Positions 1-11,466 of a stretch of 64,000 bases of DNA are shown piece by piece. The notes under the pieces were generated by a model, which ran no database searches, was not told the origin of the DNA, and saw nothing but the letters and a program-made list of their open reading frames with translations. Within the stretch, counting starts at the first letter, position 1. Each line of letters starts with the position of its first letter. The translations under genes and the position numbers were made by a program. This DNA comes from Megalobrama amblycephala (Eukaryota > Chordata > Actinopteri > Cypriniformes > Xenocyprididae): positions 13,798,258 through 13,862,257 of the forward strand of contig NC_063049.1 of the NCBI RefSeq assembly GCF_018812025.1, written 5' to 3'.

Positions 1-73
1 ACCGGCCCCATGTGAACTCATCAGCAGATGTTTTGTTCTGTCTGAGTGATTCTGCCTGTATTCTGTCCTAGGC
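1..73 (+). other. Upstream flank of htr1f with likely 3' splice site
   Basis: A pyrimidine-rich run ends in CTAG at 69-72, two bases before the receptor ATG. This fits a splice acceptor joining an upstream noncoding exon, outside the window, to the coding exon. It is inferred from sequence pattern only. Confidence 0.5.
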
Positions 74-1165
74 ATGGATACAAACCACACGTATGGATCT
101 AGCCCTGCAGATGGGCCCAGCAAAACCACATGTGGCATGATTCTTCTCTCCCTCACGCTTTCGCTTCTGGCCGTACTGACCACGGCGATGAACTGCTTGG
201 TCATCACGGCCATCATCGTCACACGCAAGCTGCACCATCCCGCAAACTATCTCATCTGCTCTTTAGCCGTGACAGACCTCTTGGTGGCCGTTTTAGTCAT
301 GCCTTTCAGCATCGTCTACATAGTAAAGGAGACGTGGGTCATGGGTCAAATCATGTGCAACATCTGGTTAAGCGTGGACATAACCTGCTGCACGTGCTCC
401 ATTCTGCACCTGGCAGCCATCGCTGTAGACCGTTACCGCTCCATCACGGACGCCGTGGAGTACTCGAGAAAGAGGACGTCTCTACGGGCCGCCATCATGA
501 TCAGCGTGGTGTGGCTCCTCGCTATAGTCGTCTCTCTGCCGCCAATGCTGTGGAGACAACAAGACGAGGAAAATGACTGCATCATTAAGCACGACATCGT
601 CTTTACGATTTACTCCACATTTGGGGCTTTTTACATCCCGCTAACACTCATTCTCATTCTTTACTACAAGATCTACCGAGCAGCAAAGACTCTTTACCAA
701 AGGAGAGGGGCTAGTTGCCTCAAGCCAGAGATGAATGGACAAATGCTTCCCAAATGCAGCGACAGGGAGCCGACGACCCCGGACACCCTGAGCCCTCCGG
801 AGAAATCGGTGTCTGAACCGTCCACCGAAGGCGACAGAGTGCGCATTGCCACGAAAAGCCCAAAGTCTCAGTCTCGCAGACTGCGGTCTGTCAGGCGGCA
901 TCGCATCTCGAGTACGCGTGAAAAGAAGGCCGCCACCACTCTCGGACTCATTCTAGGGGCTTTTGTCATCTGCTGGCTGCCGTTCTTCATCCATGAGGTG
1001 ATTGTCAATGTCTGTACGTCCTGTGCCCGCTCTCTTGAAATGACCAACTTTCTGACTTGGCTGGGATATCTGAACTCTCTCATCAACCCCCTGATTTACA
1101 CCATCTTTAATGAGGATTTCAAAAGGGCTTTTCAGAAGTTAATCAAGTGCAAGGATTGTTTCTAA
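74..1165 (+). CDS. htr1f: 5-hydroxytryptamine receptor 1F-like GPCR
   Basis: Intact 363-residue class A GPCR in one coding exon. Known role of the family: a Gi/o-coupled plasma-membrane serotonin receptor that lowers cAMP. Visible features are one N-terminal glycosylation sequon (Asn4), seven hydrophobic segments (TM1 about 22-47, TM7 about 325-345), Asp68 in TM2, the amine-binding Asp102 in TM3, Cys95 and Cys169 for the extracellular disulfide, DRY at 119-121, CWLP at 300-303 and NPLIY at 338-342. TM2-TM3, the loop after DRY (ITDAVEY) and TM6-TM7 match 5-HT1F much better than 5-HT1E. The third cytoplasmic loop (about 205-285) is the divergent part and is rich in Ser, Pro and Arg. The ATG follows a probable splice acceptor, and the TAA stop is at 1163-1165. 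Teleosts may have two htr1f copies; which one this is cannot be decided here. Confidence 0.95.
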   Translation: MDTNHTYGSSPADGPSKTTCGMILLSLTLSLLAVLTTAMNCLVITAIIVTRKLHHPANYLICSLAVTDLLVAVLVMPFSIVYIVKETWVMGQIMCNIWLSVDITCCTCSILHLAAIAVDRYRSITDAVEYSRKRTSLRAAIMISVVWLLAIVVSLPPMLWRQQDEENDCIIKHDIVFTIYSTFGAFYIPLTLILILYYKIYRAAKTLYQRRGASCLKPEMNGQMLPKCSDREPTTPDTLSPPEKSVSEPSTEGDRVRIATKSPKSQSRRLRSVRRHRISSTREKKAATTLGLILGAFVICWLPFFIHEVIVNVCTSCARSLEMTNFLTWLGYLNSLINPLIYTIFNEDFKRAFQKLIKCKDCF

Positions 1166-1294
1166 CACCAATGAAGGATTTACGTCAAGTGAGCTGAAAC
1201 TATTACACTCAAAAAATACAAAGAACTGAATTAAATTGAGGAATTTTTCTGTGCAATTAAATTTTGTCTTTTAAATTAAATCTGTTTTGTTTGG

Positions 1295-2005
1295 TGTTGT
1301 TGTTGAGACAATGAGGCCCTGTTTCCACCTGCTATTAAGATGCATGTTTTGGTCGATCGGATCACAAGTAGACGTCGCTAAATACAGGTGTAAATGGGGT
1401 GCAAAACGTTTCGAGCTTGTCCACTTTCGACCACTTCCAGAGGTAGTCGAAAACGCTTTCGACCGGATTGCTTTCGTAGTGGAAACGCTCAAGTGGTCGA
1501 ACAGCCGCAAAAGACCACCTACTGACCTGATGTGTAAACATTATGGGAAGCGCGCTAGCCAGATGAGATTTAAACTTTGTCAGCTAAAATCGCAAATTTG
1601 GTTTAAAGACAAAAAAATGTACCAAGCACAATGTTCTCTCAGCATTCCTGATTTCTAACATGCACTTGCAGCGTTCGGCGTGGTGTTGCGGCTGTCAGAG
1701 CAGAAAGGAAAGCTGATGCTCTCCGTATGTTTTTCCGTCATCTCCATGTTGCTTCAAATGTGAATTGCACGAGCTTATTTTGTCCATTAGATCGAAAGAT
1801 CTGAAAAAAAAAAACATTCATTTACCCGCCCATAGACCCTCCCCTCGAAGAAATCAGGAGAGAAGTGGTTGAAAGTGGACAAAAGAGATGGATCAAAATA
1901 CCAGGTGGAAATGGGTGTCTCCCACATCCACTCATATCTGATCAACCAAAACACATCTTAATACCACAGGGAAACAGGGCCTCATATTAAGTCTCCAACA
2001 ACAAC
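1295..2005. mobile_element. Nonautonomous DNA transposon (GGCCCTGTTTCCACC family)
   Basis: The ends are inverted copies of each other. ATGAGGCCCTGTTTCC at 1311 is mirrored at 1971-1986, and the match continues outward through GTTGTTGTTG/CAACAACAAC tracts. Internal sequence, such as GGAAGCGCGCTAGCCAGA near 1548, recurs in the larger relative at 13.3-19.2 kb. No transposase frame is visible. Confidence 0.75.
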
Positions 2006-2979
2006 AACAAAAAAATAGTTTGAATGAATTTGTTCTAGTCTTGTCATACAAGTCATTTTGTTACTAGATACAATGAAAATTAACATGCCTGGGGTGCATT
2101 TCTCAAAATCATTGTTAGCCAACCCTGGTTGCAAGTTCTGTCATTACCAACAAAGTTGAATGATTTGGCTTTTCCCGAAACCATAGTTCCAACAAACATT
2201 CGCAGACAGCATTGCAAACTTAAGTGGTTAGAACTAGAGCTCTCAAGCTGTGGTTAGAAGCCACCTTTCCACTGTCGGGCCAAACCGTTCTTGTGTGCTG
2301 ATCCGGCCCAGACGTTATAGATACGGTTTCATTTCCCACTGTGGGGCTGATAACAGAGCTCTTTGGAATGTAATATAAATGTGTCAGTCGTTGCCTTGGT
2401 AAAGCAAAAGTTTACAAACAGTATGTGATCTAAATAGCAACCGCATTATGGAGGATAGTCAGATATTTCTTTTAAGTTTTATTAAACGTGTGTCTACTTC
2501 ATTCAAATAGCGAGCTTGGCCAGCTACAGAGAACTTGGCAGCCAGGCAACGGACAAGTGGCCAATCCTGAGTGGCGACATCACTACATGGTTAGCCAGCC
2601 ATGCTAAGAACTCTGGGCCAAGAATGGTTTGCCAAAACCAAGCTCAAATGTGGAAATATAACCAGTCCTTAACAATTCAGTTTCTTAGAACCGCTTAAAA
2701 ATGAATGGCTTTAATTCTGTCGTTTGTGTTTGTGTATAACTATAATATAACATTAATTCCGATCATGAATCGATTAATCAGCAGAAGTTATTACTCCACC
2801 AGCTGCACGTTACGTCATAAAGACAGTCCTATATTGCTGAACCAATGTGGTTCAAACGACAGATGTGAGAATATGTTACTATGGTTTCAGGAAACAGTCG
2901 TGACTAGTTGGTTAGTTTCTCCAATGATGCATCATACTATGGTGGTTATGGTGAGCACATTCATTGTCTGAAGAAGTAA
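2006..2979. other. Intergenic, no gene seen
   Basis: Low-complexity and repeat-like sequence without a supportable coding region. Short open frames at 2516-2698 and 2705-2971 have no recognisable motif. The 2258-2330 stretch (GGGCCAAACCG and similar) looks MITE-like, but its ends are not clear. Confidence 0.5.
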
Positions 2980-4334
2980 AGGGTTAGTTCATCCAAAACT
3001 GAAATTGTCATTATTTACTCACCATCATATCACATCCGTAAGACCTTTGTTCATCTTCAAAACACAAATGAAAGGTGCCCTAGAATTAAATATTTATATT
3101 GGCATAGTTGAATAACAAGAGTTCAGTACATGGAAAAGACATACACTGAGTTTCAAACTCCATGGTTTCCTCCTTATATAAATCTCATTTGTTTAAAAGA
3201 ACTCAGAAGAACAGGAGATTGCAAAATAAAAAACACAGACTGTTACGTAACAGTCGGGGTGTACGCCCCCAATATTTGCATATGCCAGCCCATGATCAAG
3301 CCATTAGACAAGGGCAGAACGTCTGGATGTGCACAGCTGAATCATCAGACTAGGTAAGCAAGCAAGAACAACAGCGAAAAATGGCAGATGGAGCGATAAT
3401 AACTGACATGATCCATGATAACATGATATATTTAGTGATATTTGTAAATTGTCTTTCTAAATGTTTCGTTAGCATGTTGTTAATGTACTGTTAAATGTGG
3501 TTAAAGTTACCATCGTTTATTACTGTATTCACGGAGACAAGAGCCGTCGCTATTTTCATTTTTAAACACTTGTAGTCTGTATAATTCATAAACACAACTT
3601 CATTCTTTATAAATCTCTCCAACAGTGTGTAATGTTAGCTTTAGCCACGCAGCATAGCCTCAAACTCATTCAAAATCAGAAGTAAACAATATAACAGTAT
3701 ACAATACTCACATAATCCGATGCATGCAAGCAGCATGCATGACGAACACTTTGTAAAAATCCATTTTGAGGGTTATATTAGCTGTGTAAACTGCGTTTAT
3801 GCTGTTCAAGGCAAGCGCGAGCTCCGGGGGAGGGGGAGCACGAGAATTAAAAGGTGCCGCAACCTATATATCGGTGCATATTTAATGATGTCCCAAAATT
3901 AAAAGTTAAAAAAATTAATTAAAAAAAAAATCTATGGGGTATTTTGAGCTGAAACTTCACAGACACATTCAGGGGACACCTTAGATTTATATTACTTCTT
4001 TTAAAAAGAAGTTATAGGGCACATTTAAGATTTTTGATGAAATCCAAGAGGTTTCCTATCTCCCATAGAAAGCAACGAAATTATGACATTTAAGGTCCAG
4101 AAAGATACTAAAGACATCATTAAAATAGTCAACAAGACTACAGTGGTTCAACCTTAATGTTATGAAGTGACGAGAATACTTTTTGTGCACAAAAACAAAA
4201 CAAAAATAACGACTTTATTCAACATTTTCTTCTCTACCCTGTCATTCTCCTACGCAGTTTAGGTTGAAGACACATTGCACAGCTTCCAGGTTCTACGTCA
4301 GAACGCCGGCTCATTATTGTGTGAACTAACCCTT
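2980..4334. mobile_element. Palindromic MITE split by a nested TTAA element
   Basis: The left arm starts with AGGGTTAGTTCATCC near 2980; the right arm ends with GTGAACTAACCCTTTAA at 4321-4337. These are the inverted termini also seen at 28501, 30066, 39795 and 49172. The segment between is interrupted at 3073-4024 by another element. Confidence 0.7.
3073..4024. mobile_element. TTAA-family MITE, copy 1
   Basis: It begins AGGTGCCCTAGAATTAAA and ends with the inverted GGGCAC followed by TTTAA. The right TTAA target is intact and the left one has decayed. Three relatives in the window (22258, 30739, 42493) lie in the opposite orientation. A TTAA target suggests piggyBac-like or Kolobok-like mobilisation. 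It contains a GTTACGTAAC palindrome at 3242-3251. Confidence 0.8.
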
Positions 4335-4694
4335 TAATACAGTATAACAAATATTACTGTGTTATATTAATGCATTATAATGTTTCATTTTCATTTTTTT
4401 TTTTTTTTTATATTTTTACATTTTTCATCTTATCAAACATTGGCTATTGATCAATATCAGTAACAATATCTTTTATGTATTTTGATTTTATCTTGAGTTT
4501 TTTTTTTTTTCCTAGCATAAAACAAGGAATAAAATATTCATATTTTATTTAATAGAGTACTAAAGAACATGAACAGAGAGATTACAGAAAAAAAAAGCCT
4601 AATTAACATTATTCATGTAGTCCCTATTCAAATGGATTCCATTTAGCAAATTTAAATCGACTGAATAAAATTTGCACAAGACAGTTGAAATTAA

Positions 4695-4733
<39 letters not shown>

Positions 4734-5029
4734 ATTGAATATAGAAGAATTGAAGAATTGTGTTATATTAACTAATTTTAACTAAATTTGAACAAAAGTA
4801 AAAAATCATTTTTCGAGTGTAATATGAAATACATTCAATAATTCTGTTGAAGCAGAAAAGTGACTGTCACTTTTCATACATTTTCACAAATGTCTTATAT
4901 TTAGATAAAAATCTAGATATGCAACTAGACTGAACTATATTTTTGTGGGTTTTAACATTATAGATTTCAACCAAACCTTAAAGTTGGTGTGTTAAAATCA
5001 TGCTATTTTTCATACGAGGAAGAAATTCA
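4335..5029. other. AT-rich intergenic stretch
   Basis: T-rich and A-rich runs and a TA dinucleotide tract; no gene or transposon end recognised. Confidence 0.5.
4700..4731. repeat. (TA)n microsatellite
   Basis: Uninterrupted TA dinucleotides, about 16 units. Confidence 0.95.
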
Positions 5030-5278
5030 GGGTAATGCTTTACAATAATGTCCCATAGTTAACGTTAGTTAATGCTTTAACATTAACTAACAATGAGCAA
5101 TTCAATGAGCAATTCAGAATTTATTTTAACGTTAATAAAACTATTCATGCTAGCTCTTTAAATAATAATTTATGAACATGAAAGGTTAATAAATGCTTTA
5201 GAAGTATTTGAATTGTTAGTTCAATAATACAGTTAACTATTGTTAACAAATGGACCCTTATTGTAAAAATGTTACCAA
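5030..5278. mobile_element. Short MITE with inverted termini
   Basis: The left end has GCTTTACAATAATGTCCCAT. The right end carries its inverse (GGACCCTTATTGTAAAAATG), and both are followed inward by GTTAAC-type motifs. No coding capacity. Confidence 0.65.
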
Positions 5279-5414
5279 ATTCAGTTTATAGTCCATCAAC
5301 ATAAATATTGAGCCATGAATTTGTGAAATGTAGCAAGGACAAAGTTTAGATAATAAATATGACATGTAATATATGTAGGTGGGAATATAGCACATGCAAA
5401 CAATTATAATTATA

Positions 5415-5539
5415 CTACCAGTATAACGTTTGGACACATTTGACTACATTTATGCTTCTCATGATCTTAGAAAAACCCATTATTTCATAGTTTTGATGAC
5501 TTGAGAATGAGAATGTGTCCAGACTTTTCACTGGTACTG
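5415..5539. mobile_element. Mariner-type MITE, about 125 bp
   Basis: Termini CTACCAGTATAACGTTTGGA and its inverse TCCAGACTTTTCACTGGTA are flanked by TA on both sides, as expected for Tc1/mariner insertion. Confidence 0.7.
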
Positions 5540-5954
5540 TAAATTACACAAACAATGGAGTTGTTTATTATTAGACACTCTATGCGTTTGGGCATCTGAG
5601 GTACATTTGTTAGGCAAATATATTGTGCACTTGTTTATTTTTTTGTTAAGAATGTTACTGTATGTTTTATCTGATGAGACTTATGTGTGTTTCCAGAAGT
5701 TATAGTGAGACCAAAGATGTGAACAGAGAACTTAGTTTCACTAAAGTAATTCATATATAATCTTATAGAAACTGATGATCTCATAAGGGCCCATGAGGTA
5801 CTAAATATTTGTACTGATACTCATAGTGTACCTATCTGTTGTTCATGTTAATAAATGTTTTGCACAAAATACAACATATGTTGATTGTACTGATTATTAT
5901 ATAATGTGACACACCAGATCCTGAATTATAACAAATTATAATTATAAGAAAAGC

Positions 5955-6118
5955 ACAAATTGTAACACTTTATTTTAAGGTGACGCTGTTACAGTGTAAT
6001 TACACAATAAGTACTGAGTAATATTAATTAACTACATGGGGTTAGTTACTAGTAATTATGCATCATTTACTGTTACTATAGTAAATATAATGTATGTCAC
6101 CTTAAAAATGTGCTACCT
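5955..6118. mobile_element. Short MITE with GGTGAC inverted termini
   Basis: The left end has CACTTTATTTTAAGGTGAC and the right end has the inverse GTCACCTTAAAAATGTGCTA. The interior is AT-rich with no reading frame. Confidence 0.65.
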
Positions 6119-6839
6119 TTGAATGACAATAAATGACCAATAAATGACAGGAAGTCAAAGAAGATTTTTGGCAAATGTTGTAGCATTAAATGTAAAAAGA
6201 TTTTATACGTGTTTTTTATACTCATATTTTTCTTGTATTCAATTAAATCTGATGCCATAACATCTTCTTGTCCTTTTTACCTCTGTATCTTCATGAAATC
6301 TTTATTTTTAAGAGACATTTCATCTCATAATGTAATAATTACATTAAGCATATAACACAATGCAAAGTATGCACATACAGTGCCTTATATTCAGATCATG
6401 TTCAGAAATATTCAGAATCTAAATTGCTGTTTTTATGTCACACTAAATGTGACACCAATTCACCACACAGAGCTGCAAGTCAGAATCATTTTAGGGAATC
6501 GCTTTGTTTAGACAGTTCATTTCCACTGGTTCATTAAACTGATTCACTGTTTCGTTTGAACGCTCTCAAAGTATTCCCAGAAGTCCCCACATCACATTTG
6601 ATACCCTTATTTACATCCTAATTGTCTTTGTGCTTGTCAAACACCACTCAGTTTTGTTGGTGTATTAATGTTTTCTAATAAAAATGAAGTAAAAAATCTA
6701 AAGGGCAAATACAGAGCAGAGTTATTAACTACAGCTATTAAAAACATTTCTGTTAACTGAAAGCTGAAATAACATTAGTTAAACATTAGAGAAATGTTGC
6801 TTTGGCAAAAAAACAAGTTGCTAATGTTTTAGCATGATC
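6119..6839. other. Intergenic, nothing recognised
   Basis: AT-rich unique-looking sequence. No gene, RNA gene or transposon end that I can support. Confidence 0.5.
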
Positions 6840-7255
6840 ATGTAGTGCGTTGCAGGCATGTTTCTACTAGCATAAATTAGCACATCGTTACCATTTAACA
6901 TGTTTCTACAAGATTTATTTATATTATGATTTAACATATTGCTACCATGTTTCTAATGTAAATTAACACATTGTTCTAACACGTTTTAACATGTTACTAA
7001 TGTTTTAAACACATTGCATAATTTAACACATTGCTAGCATGTTTTAGCATGTTGCTATAAGAAAAGTAACAATACTAACATTTTAACATGTTTTAACATG
7101 TTGCTATTTAACGCACTGCTAGCATGTTTTTTTTATCAAATTGCTAACATTTTAGCGTGTTGACTGCATGTTTTACCATGAATTTTAACATTTTGCTAGC
7201 ATGATTTAACATGTTGCTAGCATGTTTTAGCATGATTTCACATTGTTAACATGTC
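6840..7255. repeat. Degenerate tandem array of GCTAACATGTTTTA-type motifs
   Basis: Many imperfect copies of a motif near TTGCTAGCATGTTTTAACA, with variable spacing. A shorter patch of similar motifs lies at about 53550-53670 in an slc37a1 intron. Confidence 0.7.
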
Positions 7256-7266
7256 CTAGTTGCTTT

Positions 7267-7290
7267 GATAGATAGATAGATAGATAGATA

Positions 7291-7385
<95 letters not shown>
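7267..7385. repeat. Inverted GATA/TATC microsatellite
   Basis: Six GATA units (7267-7290) run directly into about 24 ATCT units, the reverse complement phase, so the tract can fold on itself. Confidence 0.95.
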
Positions 7386-7479
7386 GCAAAATATTATTTA
7401 AACTCTAAAAAAACTAAAATAACACTGAGTTCAAATTGTTTGTCACTTTCAAATAGCGCTCCAGTTCATTATTAAAACT

Positions 7480-8100
7480 GACATTTCCATTGCAGAGCAT
7501 CTGTTTGATCTCAAGCAACTCTAGTGCTCATTTCATGTTCAGAACCAGTGTTTTGCTAAACAACTTCTTCATAAGCTTTGGTTTTCAGCAGTTTCTCTTG
7601 CAGCATTTCTCTGTATTTTGCACCATCCATTTCCCTTGTATTTTAACAAGATGCCCAGTCCCTATGATGAAAAGCAGCCCCACAGCATGACGCTGCCACC
7701 ACCATACTTCACAATGAACTATGAGCTTTTTGAGGTGTAGGAAGTGTCAGATTTGCACATACGACTTTGAATTCGGGATTAACAAGCTCTATCTCAGTCA
7801 CATCTGACCGTATATCTTTTCTCACATTGCACCTTGGTCACTAATAGTGTTTGTTCCACTTGGTTCTGTCCGAGAAATGGCTTTTTTGTGCCAGTGTTAT
7901 TCAAAGTTCTTAATGTGCTCAGGCAGTTTTGATGTCCTTATAACTCCTGATAATAATACTGCCCTCTGCAACACTCAGACATTTGGATATTGTTTTGTTG
8001 GCTACCTTGTCCAAAAATATAACGATTTTATTCGATTTTTTATGAGGAATGCTCTTCATTTTTATATTTCCATCCCTGAATAATGAGCCCTTATCTGTGT
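7480..8100 (-). pseudogene. Degenerate Tc1-like transposase remnant
   Basis: Read on the minus strand, the 7660-7720 region encodes a KYGGGSVMLWGCF-like motif. That is the conserved glycine-rich block before the second catalytic Asp in fish Tc1-like transposases. Stops and frameshifts elsewhere make it non-functional. Terminal repeats were not identified. Confidence 0.65.
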
Positions 8101-9007
8101 GGTTTTTACATAGAAACATGGTAGTTATTTTAATTATTCACAGGAGAGGAAAGTGTAAGGCAGCTGTGTCCTCATTAGGGCCATTTATTTTTTATATGTG
8201 TGTGTGTGGAGCTGCTGTAACACTGGAGCTGAATATTTTAACACTTCAAGGTTGTTGTTTTTTTTTTGTTTTTTTTTATTTAAAGAAAAAATGTTCTCCA
8301 ATAAAACAGCACATTACAATAATTTGTGTTCCAGGGCTTAGAAATAATATCAGAGAGAGCTACAGGGTTTGTAATTATATAACATGATATGATTGGAGAA
8401 TTGAAGAAAATATTGCAATATTTTACTGTGCACCAACCTGATCTCAGAGGAAAACATAACTATTTATGAGGTGGCAATTTTGAATGAATTTTGTATGATG
8501 TGAATTGCATGAAGGTCCAGCCTTAAACATAACCATCACTAGGGCGTAAGCAGATTGTACGAAAAACGTACGAATGAGAATGTGTGAATTTTTACCAATT
8601 AGCCACCAATTCGGTAAAACGTAAGATACTTACGAATTCTAATATTTTGAAAATCAGCTCAAATAGGACAACAGCAATCACCCAGTCAAAATGCACTTAC
8701 ATTCAATATTGAACTATTAAAACTATTGAAGAGCAAAGGCCCCAAGAAGAAAGAGTGCCCCAAGAAAGGGACCCAGAGAAAAAGAAGCGACTTCTCTCAT
8801 CCCTTCCTTGATCAACACCTCTTGTGCCTTTAGGAATTCCAAATGGCCCTGGGAGGGGGTTGGAACAGGAAAGCAAATGTCTTTGTTTATTTTCATCTTT
8901 ACAAGTAATTATTTTTAGTTTTACAAAACAAAATTACTGAAACTACACCTAAAAAACTATAACTAAACATAAAAACTATAATAGTGTCAATATAATACTA
9001 AAATTGT
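8101..9007. other. Intergenic, no gene seen
   Basis: T-runs, AT-rich sequence and a repeat-like patch at 8430-8640 with GTACGAA/TTCGTAC motifs. No coding region supported. Confidence 0.5.
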
Positions 9008-9228
9008 GGAAGCTTGTTTCCACCACTGAATAAAAAAAAAAAAAAAAAAAAAAAAAAAGGTAATTGCAACTTATTTCACGTTTTTCTAAAAAAAATCGCA
9101 GAATTGCATGATATAAACTCGCAATTGTGAGTTGTAAAGTCAAAATTGTGTGATGTAAGTCACAATTACGTGTTTAAATTCAGAATTGTGAGATACACAG
9201 TCTTGATATATATAAATTCGCAATTGCG

Positions 9229-11395
9229 AGAAAATGTCAATTGCGAGATATAAACTAGCAATTGCAAGGAATAAAGCCAGAATTGTTAGATATAAACTCA
9301 CAATTGCAAGGAATAAAGCCAGAATTGTGAGATATAAACTTACAATTGTGAGGAATAAAGCCAGAATTGTGAGATATAAAGATATAAACTTACAATTGCG
9401 AGGAATAAAGCCAGAATTGTGAGATATAAAGATATAAACTTACAATTGCGAGGAATAAAGGCAGAATTGTGAGATATAAAGATATAAACTTACAATTACG
9501 AGGAATTGTAAGATTGTTCTACCAATTTTTCCTGTAACTGTTAATATTTAAGTAAGTTGCATCTTATTATTTACATTACTTACAACAAGGAATCTGACAT
9601 CAGTGTTGGGGAAAGTTACTTAAAAGCAATGCATTACTATATTCCGTTACTCCCTAAAAAAGTAACTACTTTCATTACTGTTTAATAGCTACTTGTTTCC
9701 ACCTGGTATTAAGATGCGTTTTGGTCGATCGGATCACAAGTGGACGACACTAAATACAGGTGTAAACGGGGTGTAAAACGTTTAGAGTTTGTCCTCTTTC
9801 GACCACTTCCAGAGGTAGTCGAAAACACATTTGACTTACAATTGTGAGGAATAAAGCCAGAATTGTGAGATATAAAGATATAAACAATTGTGAGGAATAA
9901 AGCCAGAATTGTGAGATATAAAGATATAAACTTACAATTACGAGGAATAAAGGCAGAATTGTGAGATATAAACTTACAATTGTGAGGAATAAGCAGAATT
10001 ATGAGATATAAAAGATATAAACTTACAATTGCGAGGAATAAGCAGAATTATGAGATATAAAAGATATAAACTTACAATTGCGAGGAATAAAGCCAGAATT
10101 GTGAGATATAAACTCACAATTGCAAGAAATAAAGGCAGAATTGTGAGATATAAACTTACAATTGTGAGGAATAAGCAGAATTATGAGATATAAAAGATAT
10201 AAACTTACAATTGCGAGGAATAAAGCCAGAATTGTGAGATATAAACTCACAATTGCAAGAAATAAAGGCAGAATTGTGAGATATAAACTTACAATTGTGA
10301 GGAATAAGCAGAATTATGAGATATAAAAGATATAAACTTACAATTGCGAGGAATAAAGCCAGAATTGTGAGATATAAACTCACAATTGCAAGAAATAAAG
10401 GCAGAATTGTGAGATATAAACTTACAATTGTGAGGAATAAGCAGAATTATGAGATATAAAAGATATAAACTTACAATTGCAAGGAATAAAGCCAGAATTG
10501 TGAGATATAAACTTACAATTGTGAGGAATAAGCAGAATTATGAGATATAAACTTACAATTGCGAGGAATAAGCAGAATTATGAGATATAAAAGATATAAA
10601 AGATATAAACTTACAATTGCGAGGAATAAAGCCAGAATTGTGAGATATAAACTCACAATTGCAAGAAATAAAGGCAGAATTGTGAGATATAAAGATATAA
10701 ACTTACAATTGTGAGGAATAAGCAGAATTATGAGATATAAAAGATATAAACTTACAATTGCAAGGAATAAAGCCAGAATTGTGAGATATAAACTTACAAT
10801 TGTGAGGAATAAGCAGAATTATGAGATATAAAAGATATAAACTTACAATTGCGAGGAATAAAGCCAGAATTGTGAGATATAAACTCACAATTGCAAGAAA
10901 TAAAGGCAGAATTGTGAGATATAAACTTACAATTGTGAGGAATAAGCAGAATTATGAGATATAAAAGATATAAACTTACAATTGCGAGGAATAAAGCCAG
11001 AATTGTGAGATATAAACTCACAATTGCAAGAAATAAAGGCAGAATTGTGAGATATAAACTTACAATTGTGAGGAATAAGCAGAATTATGAGATATAAAAG
11101 ATATAAACTTACAATTGCAAGGAATAAAGCCAGAATTGTGAGATATAAACTTACAATTGTGAGGAATAAGCAGAATTATGAGATATAAACTTACAATTGC
11201 GAGGAATAAGCAGAATTATGAGATATAAAAGATATAAACTTACAATTGCGAGGAATAAAGCCAGAATTGTGAGATATAAACTCACAATTGCAAGAAATAA
11301 AGGCAGAATTGTGAGATATAAAGATATAAACTTACAATTGCAAGAAATAAAGGCAGAATTGTGAGATATAAACTCGCAACTGTGAGGGAAAAAAA
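9229..11395. repeat. Hierarchical minisatellite (42-49 bp, 133 bp, 638 bp)
   Basis: The basic subunit is ACTTACAATTGYGAGGAATA plus AGCCAGAATTGTGAGATATA, 42 or 49 bp long. Three subunits (49+42+42) form a 133-bp unit, seen at consecutive offsets of exactly 133 bp around 10023-10383. A larger block recurs at an offset of 638 bp; for example, the variant subunit at 10469 repeats at 11107. Minus-strand open frames in this array are by-products of the repeat. Confidence 0.9.
9513..9838 (+). repeat. Copied patch inside the array (matches 13130-13441)
   Basis: Non-satellite sequence interrupts the array. It starts AGATTGTTCTACCAATTTTT and ends in GAAAACACATTTGA. The same order of sequence lies in direct orientation at 13130-13441, differing by a few substitutions and small indels. 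It spans unique sequence plus two transposon ends. Confidence 0.85.
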
Positions 11396-11466
11396 ATTAG
11401 AATTGTGTGATATAAAGTTGCAATTATCTATTAAACAGTTTTATTCCATGATGGAAACAAGCTTTC

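Larger units (their letters stand above)
9008..11466. mobile_element. TIR-bounded element containing a minisatellite array
   Basis: GAAGCTTGTTTCCACCACTG at 9008-9027, followed by AATAAAA, is mirrored by the inverse at 11439-11466 (TTTTATTCC, then GATGGAAACAAGCTTTC). Nearly everything between is tandem repeat. I read it as a nonautonomous DNA transposon whose interior expanded into a satellite. A target duplication was not evident. Confidence 0.7.

Noticed and set aside
641..1086. Antisense open frames under htr1f
   Set aside because: Shadows of the receptor coding sequence.
10023..11021. Repeated identical 75-residue minus-strand frames
   Set aside because: They are by-products of the 133-bp satellite unit, with no start context, domain or conserved codon pattern.
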